Source: Aromatoleum evansii (lineage in GTDB: Bacteria; Pseudomonadota; Gammaproteobacteria; Burkholderiales; Rhodocyclaceae). Taken from it: a DNA stretch of 64,000 nt. Made by a program: the position numbers and the translations under genes. Position 1 is the stretch's first letter. Every line of letters starts with the position of its first letter. The notes under the pieces were generated by a model that made no database searches, was not told the origin of the DNA, and saw only the letters and a program-made list of their open reading frames with translations. The DNA lies in assembly GCF_012910805.1 (NCBI RefSeq), contig NZ_WTVK01000004.1:1-64000 (forward strand). Direction: 5' to 3'. This document shows, piece after piece, positions 55,146 through 64,000 of the stretch.

Positions 55146-56072
55146 TCAGGGGATATAGGCGAGCGGAATCTCGTCGCTGGTGCGTGCCCCCGCAGTCATC
55201 TCTCGGCACAGGGCAATGAAGGCACGCATGCCCGGCGTGGTGAACTTCTGGCGATGCCAGAGGAAATGGAAGGAGCGCTGCAGGTCCAGTTCCGGCGTAT
55301 CGACGGGCACCAGGCTGCCGCGCCGGAATGCCTCCCGCAGCGCGAGACGTGAAATGCAGCCGATCCCCAGCCCTGATTCGACCGCACGCTTGATCGCCTC
55401 CGTATGCTCCAGTTCCAGGCGCACGTCGATTCGCGCCGCGACATGGCGCATGGCGTGATCGAAGGTTTCCCGCGTACCGGATCCGATTTCGCGCAGGATC
55501 CACGGCTGGCGCGTCAGTTCGTCCAGGCTTGCCCGCCGCGCGCTCGCCAGCGGATGCGAGGGTGCGCAGAACACCACCAGCTCATCGTGCAGCCACGGGA
55601 CGGCCTCGAGATCGGGATGGTGGCAGCTGCCCTCGATCATGCCCATGTCGAGCTCGAAGCCGGCGATCTGCTGGACGATGGTCGCCGTGTTATGCACGCT
55701 CAGGTGGATGCGGCTCTCGGGGTGGCGCTGCAGGAAGGTGGCCACGATCAGGGTGCCGAGATAGTTGCCGATCGTGAGCGTCGCGCCGATCCTCATGCTG
55801 CCGAAGCCCATGCCGCCCTGGAGCAGATCCTCGATGTCCTCGGCGCGCGCCAGCAGTTCGACCGCACGTGGCAGCAGGCGCTGACCAAGCTCGTTCAGGC
55901 GCAGCGACTTGCCGACGCGATCGAACAGGCGCACGTCGAACTGGCGTTCGAATTCCGCGAGGCTGCTGCTCGCCGCAGACTGCGACATTGCGAGATGTTC
56001 GGCGGCCTTCGACACGGTGCCTGCGCGTGCCGTCGCGACGAAGACTTCGAGCTGCCGGAGGGTGTGCTTCAT
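55146..56072 (-). CDS. LysR-type regulator, FinR/CysB-like
   Basis: 308 residues. N-terminal winged helix-turn-helix (LRQLEVFVATARAGTVSKAA, HLAMSQSAASSSLAEFERQF) and a substrate-binding domain. The gene is divergent from fpr with 101 bp between, as in Pseudomonas, where FinR activates fprA under superoxide or iron stress. That neighbour relation, not sequence alone, suggests the same job here. It has a possible self-binding palindrome next to its start. Confidence 0.85.
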   Translation of the reverse strand: MKHTLRQLEVFVATARAGTVSKAAEHLAMSQSAASSSLAEFERQFDVRLFDRVGKSLRLNELGQRLLPRAVELLARAEDIEDLLQGGMGFGSMRIGATLTIGNYLGTLIVATFLQRHPESRIHLSVHNTATIVQQIAGFELDMGMIEGSCHHPDLEAVPWLHDELVVFCAPSHPLASARRASLDELTRQPWILREIGSGTRETFDHAMRHVAARIDVRLELEHTEAIKRAVESGLGIGCISRLALREAFRRGSLVPVDTPELDLQRSFHFLWHRQKFTTPGMRAFIALCREMTAGARTSDEIPLAYIP

Positions 56073-56078
56073 ATCGAT

Positions 56079-56092
56079 TCAATAGATATTGA
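56079..56092. promoter_or_regulatory. Candidate LysR operator in the regulator/fpr gap
   Basis: Perfect 14-bp palindrome TCAATAGATATTGA, 6 bp from the regulator start codon. The gap is AT-rich and holds both promoters. Confidence 0.5.
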
Positions 56093-56173
56093 TTATCCAG
56101 ATTATCCACGCATCAGCTTAGCGCCACTCACTAGAATCGCTCCATCGGACATCGAAGCGGAGCAAGACCCGAA

Positions 56174-56950
56174 ATGAGCAACCTGGCAACCGAGCGCGTT
56201 CTGAGCGTGCACCACTGGAACGATTCCCTGTTCAGCTTCCGTACCACCCGCGATCGCGCACTGCGCTTCACGAACGGCCAGTTCGTGATGATCGGACTCG
56301 AGGTCGAGGGCCGCCCGCTGACCCGTGCATACAGCATCGCGAGCCCGAACCACGAGGAGCACCTCGAATTCTTCAGCATCAAGGTACCCAACGGCCCCCT
56401 GACCTCGCGTCTCCAGCATCTGAAGGAGGGAGATCCCATCGTTGTCAGCAGGAAGCCCACGGGCACTCTGGTGCTGCACGACCTCAAGCCCGGCAAGCAC
56501 CTCTACCTGCTGTCGACCGGCACCGGACTGGCTCCCTTCATGAGCGTGATCCAGGATCTCGAGACCTACGAGCGTTTTGAGCGCGTCGTGCTCATCCATG
56601 GCGTGCGTACCGTATCAGAGCTGGCGTATCGCGACTTCATCGCCCACGAACTGCCCCAGCACGAATTCTTCGGCGAGTTCGTGCGCGAGAAGCTCATCTA
56701 CTATCCCACGGTGACGCGCGAACCGTTCGAGAACCAGGGGCGCCTCACGGACCTCATCAACAGCGGCAAGCTGTTCCGCGACATCGGGCTGCCCGAGCTG
56801 GACCCCGGCGTCGACCGCGCAATGATCTGCGGCAGCCCGGCAATGCTCAAGGATTGCTGCGAATTGCTCGACTCGCGCGGCTTCCATATCTCGAAGCACA
56901 TCGGTGACCCGGGCGACTACGTGATCGAGCGTGCATTCGTGGAGAAATGA
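56174..56950 (+). CDS. fpr: Ferredoxin-NADP reductase
   Basis: 258 residues. FAD-binding RPLTRAYSIASPNHEEHLEF (RxYS), the NADP-binding half with LLSTGTGLAPFMSVIQD, and the C-terminal end in YVIERAFVEK. It passes electrons between NADPH and ferredoxin/flavodoxin, supporting Fe-S repair and oxidative-stress defence. Control by the divergent LysR regulator is inferred. Confidence 0.95.
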   Translation: MSNLATERVLSVHHWNDSLFSFRTTRDRALRFTNGQFVMIGLEVEGRPLTRAYSIASPNHEEHLEFFSIKVPNGPLTSRLQHLKEGDPIVVSRKPTGTLVLHDLKPGKHLYLLSTGTGLAPFMSVIQDLETYERFERVVLIHGVRTVSELAYRDFIAHELPQHEFFGEFVREKLIYYPTVTREPFENQGRLTDLINSGKLFRDIGLPELDPGVDRAMICGSPAMLKDCCELLDSRGFHISKHIGDPGDYVIERAFVEK

Positions 56951-57069
56951 GCGGGCAGCGGCACTTAATGCCAAATATGTGACCGTTACGTCGGGGCACA
57001 ACAAGCTGCATGCACAAGCGGCCGTGCAGGAGTACACTTCCATGTACTCGCAGCAAGCCGGATCGAAGC

Positions 57070-57492
57070 ATGGAACTCCCTCGCCGGACGGTCGTGTCCT
57101 CTGTGTACGCCGCCGCACGTTTGTCACTCCCGGTGCTGGCGGCGCTATTGGCCATGGCGCCCCCCGCAGCCCACTCCGCTCCGCCACCGGGGCATCCCTC
57201 GCCGGGCGCGGCGATGCAGTTGATCCGACCCGGAGTGGACCAGTCCGCTCCCTTGCGCCGCACCGGCGTCGCGCTCGATTCCATCGACGCCAACGAGTAC
57301 ACCTACATCGAAGTCGACGAGGGCGGGAAGAGCTACTGGATCGCCACCGCGCGGATGAACATCATGCGTGGCGACATGGTGCAGTTCGACGAAGGCGTGA
57401 CCATGGCGCAGTTCTACAGCAAGTTGCTCAAGCGCACCTTCCAGTCGGTGATGTTCGTCGACGCCGTTTCGACTGCGCCCGGCAAGCGATGA
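57070..57492 (+). CDS. Secreted small protein, NrfJ-like beta fold
   Basis: 140 residues from the ATG at 57070. A Sec signal peptide (RTVVSSVYAAARLSLPVLAA, cleavage near AHSA) precedes a small beta-rich domain: YTYIEVDEGGKSYWIATARM, IMRGDMVQFDEGVTMAQFYS, KLLKRTFQSVMFVDAV. The pattern of 'EV.. GgktYWvA....... Gd.v.f..g..M..F.Sk.L.RtF..i.Fv' is that of NrfJ-type/periplasmic OB proteins. Its stop overlaps the next start (ATGA). Confidence 0.65.
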   Translation: MELPRRTVVSSVYAAARLSLPVLAALLAMAPPAAHSAPPPGHPSPGAAMQLIRPGVDQSAPLRRTGVALDSIDANEYTYIEVDEGGKSYWIATARMNIMRGDMVQFDEGVTMAQFYSKLLKRTFQSVMFVDAVSTAPGKR

Positions 57493-57767
57493 CGGCGGCG
57501 GCCCAAGTCGTCGAGGTCCGCATGCCGAAATTTCCGGAATGCTGGGACAGCTGCGGCAACTGCCGGACCGAGGATGTCTTCGTGCAGAGCGTGCTCGTGC
57601 GGGCCGGCGAACGCATCGGCTTCGACGAACCGCTGATCGTCCTGGAAACCGGCAAGACCGCGATGGACATCCCCTCGCCCCGCGCCGGCACCATCGTTGA
57701 GGTCAAGGTCGATGAAGGCGATCTGATCGACGAGGGTGACCTGATCGCGCTGGTTGCCGTTGGCTGA
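57489..57767 (+). CDS. Stand-alone biotinyl/lipoyl-attachment domain with N-terminal Cys motif
   Basis: 92 residues starting in the upstream stop codon. The fold is a biotinyl/lipoyl domain with the attachment site ETGKTAMDIPSP (Lys56) and GTIVEVKVDEGDLIDEGDLI. The usual N-terminal strand is preceded by KFPECWDSCGNCRTEDVFV, containing three Cys, which is unusual. It has no partner dehydrogenase or carboxylase here, so its enzyme is elsewhere or it serves another role such as redox carrier. Confidence 0.8.
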   Translation: MTAAAQVVEVRMPKFPECWDSCGNCRTEDVFVQSVLVRAGERIGFDEPLIVLETGKTAMDIPSPRAGTIVEVKVDEGDLIDEGDLIALVAVG

Positions 57768-57779
57768 GGCCCGCTGCCG

Positions 57780-59735
57780 CTAACGCACCCGGCATGCGCG
57801 ATTGCGCCCGCCGAGTTTCGCCCGGTACATGGCCTCGTCGGCACGGCACATCAGCTCGTGCTCGTCCTTGCCATCCTCGGGATAGAGCGCAATCCCGATG
57901 CTCGACGAAATGCGCACTTCGCGGCCCTCGAACGTGAACGGCTTTTCGAGCGCGCTGCGGATCTTCTCCGCGACGATCTCGGCATCCGTGTCGGCACTGA
58001 TTTCAGGCAGCAACACGACGAATTCGTCACCACCGCGCCGTCCGAGCGCGTCGGACGACCTGATCGAACCCTGCATGCGCCGCACGGCCTCGCACAGCAG
58101 CATGTCGCCGACATGATGTCCAAGATCGTCGTTGACCTGCTTGAAGCGGTCGAGATCGACAAACAGCAGCGCGAAGCGATGCCCCGAGCGGCGCGCCTGC
58201 ACGAGCGCATAACCGAGCAGCTCGCCGAACATCAGCCGATTCACGGCGCCGGTCAGAATGTCATGCGTGGCCATGTGGGCAATGCGCCGCTCCGCCTCCT
58301 TGCGCTCGGTGATATCCGACAGGAGTGCGATGGCTCCCTTCATTTGCCCCCAACCGTCATTGAGCGGCGCCAGCGAGGCGAGGACCGTCAACTGCCTGCC
58401 GTCTCCGCGCGTCAGTCGGACCTCATAGTGCCTGCTTTCCCCCTCGCCGAGGCGGGCGAGCATGGCGTCGCGGCTTTCGCCACCACCTTCGGCCCACAAC
58501 TCATCGAGCGCCAGTCCGATCAAACTTGACTCTTCGCGCCCGACGAGCTCGATGAATCCCGGATTGACGAAGGTCAGCCTGAACTCCGCATCGGTTGCCG
58601 CTATGCCGTCGTGCGCGAGGTTCACGAGCGTGCTGTATTTCGCCTCGCTGCGGCGCAGCGATTCGGTCGTCCGCGCCAAACGGGTTGCCCGCTCGCGGGT
58701 GACAACGAAGAACAGCGCTGCCACCACCAGCAGCACACCGACCAGCACGACCGATACGAATTCGGCCTGACGAATATCAGGTTCGGCATCGAAGGACGAC
58801 AGAGCATGTAGCCGGATGATCCATTCGATCCCGCCGAGTGACACACGCTCGACACTGACCGGATGGGAAGCGGATTCGGGCATCCCGGCATGACTGTCGT
58901 AAAGCAGGGCTTCCGCTGCGATGCTGCGGTCAAACACCTGCATGCGGATCTGCCCTGGATGCTGGTCCAGCATCTGGCGCATCAGGCTCGCCATGCGGAA
59001 CGGCATGTAGACCCATCCCCGGAGCGCTGCCCAGCGCTCGGCATCGGTTGCGACCGGCATTCCGTCCGCGAACAGCGGCATGTAGAGCAGAACGCCCGCC
59101 TGCACGTCCGCCTCCGTTTCCTGGACAAGAACCGTCTTCCCGCTCAGGGCAGCATCACCCGAATGCACGGCCCGGTCCATCGCCGCGCGCCTGACCGGCT
59201 CGGAATACATGTCGTATCCGATCGCGCGGGCATTGCGCCAGTCAGCCGGCTCCAGCACGACGATGCTGCTCAGCAACGCCCTCTGCCCCTCGGGCCAAAC
59301 CCGGTAGTCATCGCGCGCGAATTCGCGCATGGCCCGCGTGTGCGCCTCGAGTTGGCCCGGCAGGATCGATTGGGCGAATCCGATCCCCTGCACGCCCGGA
59401 AAGTCTTCCTGGAAGGACAGTCGCTGCAGGTAGGTCCGCCAGGCAAGCAGGTCGAGCTCGGCGCGCGATCGCATGAATGCCTGGCTGCCGCGCAACAACA
59501 TGCGATAGGACTGGAACCGCTCCCGGACCGTGAGGACCACTTCAGCGGAATGGCTCGCCAGATGCACGCGCACCTGCTCGTCATGCCGCTGTCCGAGGTG
59601 GCGCCAGACGACCACCGCTGCACCGATCGAGCAAGCGAGGGCCACTGCAATGAATACGCCCCCCCACGGCGACCAGGCACGCATCGGTGCGGTGTCGGCA
59701 CGCTGAACTTCGGCATCGTGCATTTCGCGATCCAT
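57780..59735 (-). CDS. CHASE-PAS-GGDEF diguanylate cyclase
   Basis: About 651 residues (ATG 59735; 59780 also possible). Two membrane spans (WGGVFIAVALACSIGAAVVV and EFVSVVLVGVLLVVAALFFV) flank a periplasmic CHASE sensor (FQEDFPGVQGIGFAQ, RNARAIGYDMYSEPVRRAAM). Then a coiled coil, a PAS domain and a GGDEF domain with GRRGGDEFVVLL. The inhibitory I-site RSSD lies five residues before GGDEF, so product inhibition is likely. It makes c-di-GMP in response to an unknown periplasmic signal. Confidence 0.93.
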   Translation of the reverse strand: MDREMHDAEVQRADTAPMRAWSPWGGVFIAVALACSIGAAVVVWRHLGQRHDEQVRVHLASHSAEVVLTVRERFQSYRMLLRGSQAFMRSRAELDLLAWRTYLQRLSFQEDFPGVQGIGFAQSILPGQLEAHTRAMREFARDDYRVWPEGQRALLSSIVVLEPADWRNARAIGYDMYSEPVRRAAMDRAVHSGDAALSGKTVLVQETEADVQAGVLLYMPLFADGMPVATDAERWAALRGWVYMPFRMASLMRQMLDQHPGQIRMQVFDRSIAAEALLYDSHAGMPESASHPVSVERVSLGGIEWIIRLHALSSFDAEPDIRQAEFVSVVLVGVLLVVAALFFVVTRERATRLARTTESLRRSEAKYSTLVNLAHDGIAATDAEFRLTFVNPGFIELVGREESSLIGLALDELWAEGGGESRDAMLARLGEGESRHYEVRLTRGDGRQLTVLASLAPLNDGWGQMKGAIALLSDITERKEAERRIAHMATHDILTGAVNRLMFGELLGYALVQARRSGHRFALLFVDLDRFKQVNDDLGHHVGDMLLCEAVRRMQGSIRSSDALGRRGGDEFVVLLPEISADTDAEIVAEKIRSALEKPFTFEGREVRISSSIGIALYPEDGKDEHELMCRADEAMYRAKLGGRNRACRVR

Positions 59736-59918
59736 CCGGAGCTGGGGCGGGTCACAGCAACGCACCCACACCGTCATCATGTAACAAAATGATAACGGCC
59801 AGCACGACCGGCGGCGCGTGATTCCTTCTCACTTCCACGACAGCGCAAGCGGTGGCGGGCTTGAGGTATCCTTTGCGCACTTCATCATATCGGTTCGACC
59901 GAAACAGAAAGCGACCCA

Positions 59919-61583
<1,665 letters not shown>

Positions 61584-61686
61584 TCCGCATCGCCGCCGGG
61601 CTGCCGGAGCAGCCCGCCTCGCGATGAGCGCGTTTTGCGCTATTCTCCATGACGCGCTCATCGCCCCAACCGACAGGAGAATTTCC

Positions 61687-62667
61687 ATGTACAAGAGCCT
61701 CCAGCGAATTCTCGCCGTGAGTGCCGCGTTGTTCGCCCTTGCGCCGGCCGCACCGGCGCTGGCGGAAGCCCCCATGGTGAAGACCCAGGTTCCGGGCTAC
61801 TACCGGACCATGGTCGGGCAGTTCGAGGTCACCGCCCTGTATGACGGCGCAATCGAGCTCGACACCAAGCTGCTCAAGAACGCCGAACCGGAAGACATCA
61901 GCCGGATGCTGGCACGCGGTTTCGTCGGCAACCCGAAGATGCAGACCGCGGTGAATGCCTACCTGATCAACACCGGCGGCAACCTGATCCTCGTCGATGC
62001 CGGTGCGGCCAAGCTCTTCGGGCCCACGCTCGGCTTCGTCGTCGACAACCTGAGGGCGGCCGGCTACGACCCCGCGCAGGTCGACACCATCATCCTGACC
62101 CACATGCACCCCGACCATATCGGCGGCCTCGGCGATCCGGCGGCTCCCCCGGTCTTTCCGAACGCCAACGTGTACGTGTCGGTGCTCGACAACGACTTCT
62201 GGCTGTCGCCCGAGGCTGCTGCCGCCGCAAAACCCGAGATGCAGGATTTCTTCAGGATGGCGCGCGAAGTCGCGGCTCCCTACCAGGCACGCGGCAAGTG
62301 GCGCACCTTTGCCGACGGCACCGAGATCGCCGCGGGCATTCGTGCGGTGAAGGCTTACGGCCATACGCCGGGCCACAGCGCCATCTCCCTCGAGTCGGCC
62401 GGCCAGAAGCTGCTGATCTGGGGCGACATCGTGCACTCGCATGCGGTACAGTTCGCGTTGCCCGGCGTGTCGATCGAGTTCGACTTCGACCAGACCCAGG
62501 CGGTGGCGACCCGCCGCAGCCTGATGTATTCGCTGGCGGCGAGCAAGACGCTGGTGGCCGGCATGCATCTACCCTTCCCCGGTATCGGCCACGTGCGCGC
62601 AGACGGCAAGGGCGTCTACGCCTGGGTGCCGATCGAGTACGCGCCGCTCCCCAAGCCGGCTCAGTGA
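61687..62667 (+). CDS. Secreted metallo-beta-lactamase-fold hydrolase
   Basis: 326 residues from the ATG at 61687. Signal peptide (LQRILAVSAALFALAPAAPA, cleavage near LAEA). MBL motifs: THMHPDHIGG (HxHxDH), GHTPGHSAISLES, WGDIVHSHAV. It is a two-metal hydrolase of the glyoxalase II-like group, sometimes annotated as quorum-quenching lactonase or lactamase-like; the substrate is unknown. Confidence 0.9.
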   Translation: MYKSLQRILAVSAALFALAPAAPALAEAPMVKTQVPGYYRTMVGQFEVTALYDGAIELDTKLLKNAEPEDISRMLARGFVGNPKMQTAVNAYLINTGGNLILVDAGAAKLFGPTLGFVVDNLRAAGYDPAQVDTIILTHMHPDHIGGLGDPAAPPVFPNANVYVSVLDNDFWLSPEAAAAAKPEMQDFFRMAREVAAPYQARGKWRTFADGTEIAAGIRAVKAYGHTPGHSAISLESAGQKLLIWGDIVHSHAVQFALPGVSIEFDFDQTQAVATRRSLMYSLAASKTLVAGMHLPFPGIGHVRADGKGVYAWVPIEYAPLPKPAQ

Positions 62668-63951
62668 TCAGCGTTCCGGCCAGAAACGCTCCATCAGCGG
62701 CTTGACGCTGATCCCATGGCACAGGATCGACAGAGTGACGACGATCAGTGTCATGTGGATCAGCTCGAGCGCCAGCTTTTCCGGCAGGCCGTGCTGGATG
62801 GCGTACATCAGGTAGTAGAGGGAACCGATCCCGCGCACGCCGAACCAGCCGGCGAGCGCCTTCGCATTCCAGGGCGTTCGCGTGCCCGCCAAGCCGACGA
62901 ACACGCTCACGGGACGTGCGACGAGGAACAGGAACAGCGCCAGTGACACGGCGCGCCAGCTCCACGAGTCGACAAACAAGGTCCCGCCGATCAGCAGGAT
63001 CAGCACCACCTCGGACAAGCGCTCGAGGTGTTCCTTGAACACCAGCGAGCCCTCGCTGACCGTCGCAGCGGGGGTAGCTTCACCGCCTTCCGGGCTGTCA
63101 TAAGCCAGCAGGCGGTCCGGGACGTCCGGCCCGGCGCCCACGAGCTTGCGCTCCGTCTGGCGCAGCGCGACGGCAGCGAAGAACACCGCGAGAAAGCCCC
63201 ACACACTGATCAGCAGGCTGAGGCCATACACCAGCGCGATCAGGCCCAGCCCGAGGAAGTCGTCGAGCAGGCCGTGCTCGGCGCGGCTGCTGCGCAGCCG
63301 ATGCGCCAGATGGGCGAGGCCGGCGCCGGCGACCGCACCCAGCGCAATGCCGGCAGCGGTTGCCCACACCACGTCGACCAGCAGCCAGCGCGCGCCCATC
63401 TCGCCCAGTTCGTGCAGCCCGAGCAGGCCTAGACCGAGCATCACGAAGGGAAACGCGCTGCCGTCGTTCATGCCGGCTTCGCAGGTCAGCGTGAAGCGCA
63501 GGCGGTCGCGGTCACCCGGGTGGCGAATCTGCACCTCGGTCGCCAGCACCGGATCGGTCGGCGCGACGATCGCGCCAAGCAGGATCGCGGCGCCGAGCGG
63601 CAGCCCCAGCGCGTAATGCGCAAAGACGGCCACCAGGCCGACGGTGATTGCCATCGACACGAACGCGAGCAGCACCGGTTTGCGCCACCTCGCCATGCTG
63701 ACCGGAACGGGCATCTTGACGCCCGCAGCGTACAACGAGATCAGTGCTGCCGCCTCGGTGAGGATCTCGAGGAGCGCCGATTCCTTGAGCGGATTGAAAT
63801 GGAAGAGGTTCAGCACGGTCGGCCCGACCAGCACGCCGACCGCGAGGTAGATGATCGCGCTGGTGACCGGCAAGCGCTTGAGGACCGACGAAGTCAGGCC
63901 CATCGCGAGCAAAAGGCCGCCCACCAGCAGAAACCACTGCGCGTTAGTCAT
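62668..63951 (-). CDS. Cation:proton antiporter, CPA1/NhaP type
   Basis: 427 residues with about 12 membrane spans. Typical CPA1 parts: LLGAIVAPTDPVLATEVQ (TDP) and CEAGMNDGSAFPFVMLGLGL (the Asn-Asp antiport site). It exchanges Na+/K+ for H+. No regulator nearby. Convergent with the MBL gene, with adjacent stops. Confidence 0.92.
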   Translation of the reverse strand: MTNAQWFLLVGGLLLAMGLTSSVLKRLPVTSAIIYLAVGVLVGPTVLNLFHFNPLKESALLEILTEAAALISLYAAGVKMPVPVSMARWRKPVLLAFVSMAITVGLVAVFAHYALGLPLGAAILLGAIVAPTDPVLATEVQIRHPGDRDRLRFTLTCEAGMNDGSAFPFVMLGLGLLGLHELGEMGARWLLVDVVWATAAGIALGAVAGAGLAHLAHRLRSSRAEHGLLDDFLGLGLIALVYGLSLLISVWGFLAVFFAAVALRQTERKLVGAGPDVPDRLLAYDSPEGGEATPAATVSEGSLVFKEHLERLSEVVLILLIGGTLFVDSWSWRAVSLALFLFLVARPVSVFVGLAGTRTPWNAKALAGWFGVRGIGSLYYLMYAIQHGLPEKLALELIHMTLIVVTLSILCHGISVKPLMERFWPER

Positions 63952-64000
63952 TGCGTAATCCGTGAATGCGGAAAGGTGCGGCAGGAGCCCCTTTCTCCGG

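Overview
The window is high-GC betaproteobacterial DNA. Gene content and order in the right half (dksA, pnp-rpsO-truB-rbfA-infB-nusA-rimP, rluB-scpB-scpA-trpS, gcvH-gcvP, finR/fpr, ndvB-like glucan genes) look most like the Rhodocyclales (Azoarcus/Aromatoleum/Thauera relatives). This placement is from pattern recognition, not a search.

Positions 1 to about 30,376 are the integrase-proximal part of an integrative (ICE-like) element lodged at the 3' end of a tRNA-His gene. The right end has a tyrosine recombinase with a DUF4224-type small partner. Inside are ICE backbone genes: a STY4534/DUF3577 protein, a DUF3275 protein, an NPPY-type DNA methyltransferase (DUF6094-like), a large SNF2/DEAH-type helicase and several unnamed conserved genes. 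No type IV secretion genes are visible, so the rest of the element and its other att site must lie left of the window. The leftmost part (1-3,900) carries an H-NS-like silencer gene, an inverted partial copy of that gene, a 5'-truncated replication-type gene and an EAL phosphodiesterase. Positions 4,250-17,530 are a defence-island-like cargo zone: a Gabija-type OLD nuclease plus UvrD helicase operon with an unusual third gene, an Mrr-type nuclease with zinc finger and split membrane anchor, a long protein with a C-terminal PD-(D/E)XK core, a CoiA-like nuclease, a RexAB-like soluble plus 4-TM pair, and an SRAP/YedK protein. The OLD/UvrD operon is visibly more AT-rich than its surroundings.

A recurring structured RNA leader occurs six times in the element (both strands) and was not noticed in the chromosomal half. 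It is a covarying 5-6 bp stem closing an 11-nt loop whose GYCCC core can pair with a downstream GGGR tract, forming a pseudoknot. Four copies lie upstream of ICE genes on the minus strand. Several ICE leaders also have a GC-rich hairpin close to the start codon, and two share an identical 7-bp stem over the Shine-Dalgarno sequence.

From 30,377 on the DNA is chromosomal: tRNA-His, tRNA-Arg and tRNA-Pro, dksA, then a long minus-strand block for RNA turnover, translation and chromosome segregation. The rimP-nusA-infB-rbfA-truB cluster has a clear promoter followed by an intrinsic-terminator-like hairpin just before rimP. To the right are gcvHP, two GH17-type glucan genes (one fused to a GT2 synthase), a finR-like regulator divergent from fpr, a lipoyl-domain protein, a CHASE-PAS-GGDEF cyclase, ettA, a metallo-beta-lactamase-fold protein and a CPA1 antiporter.
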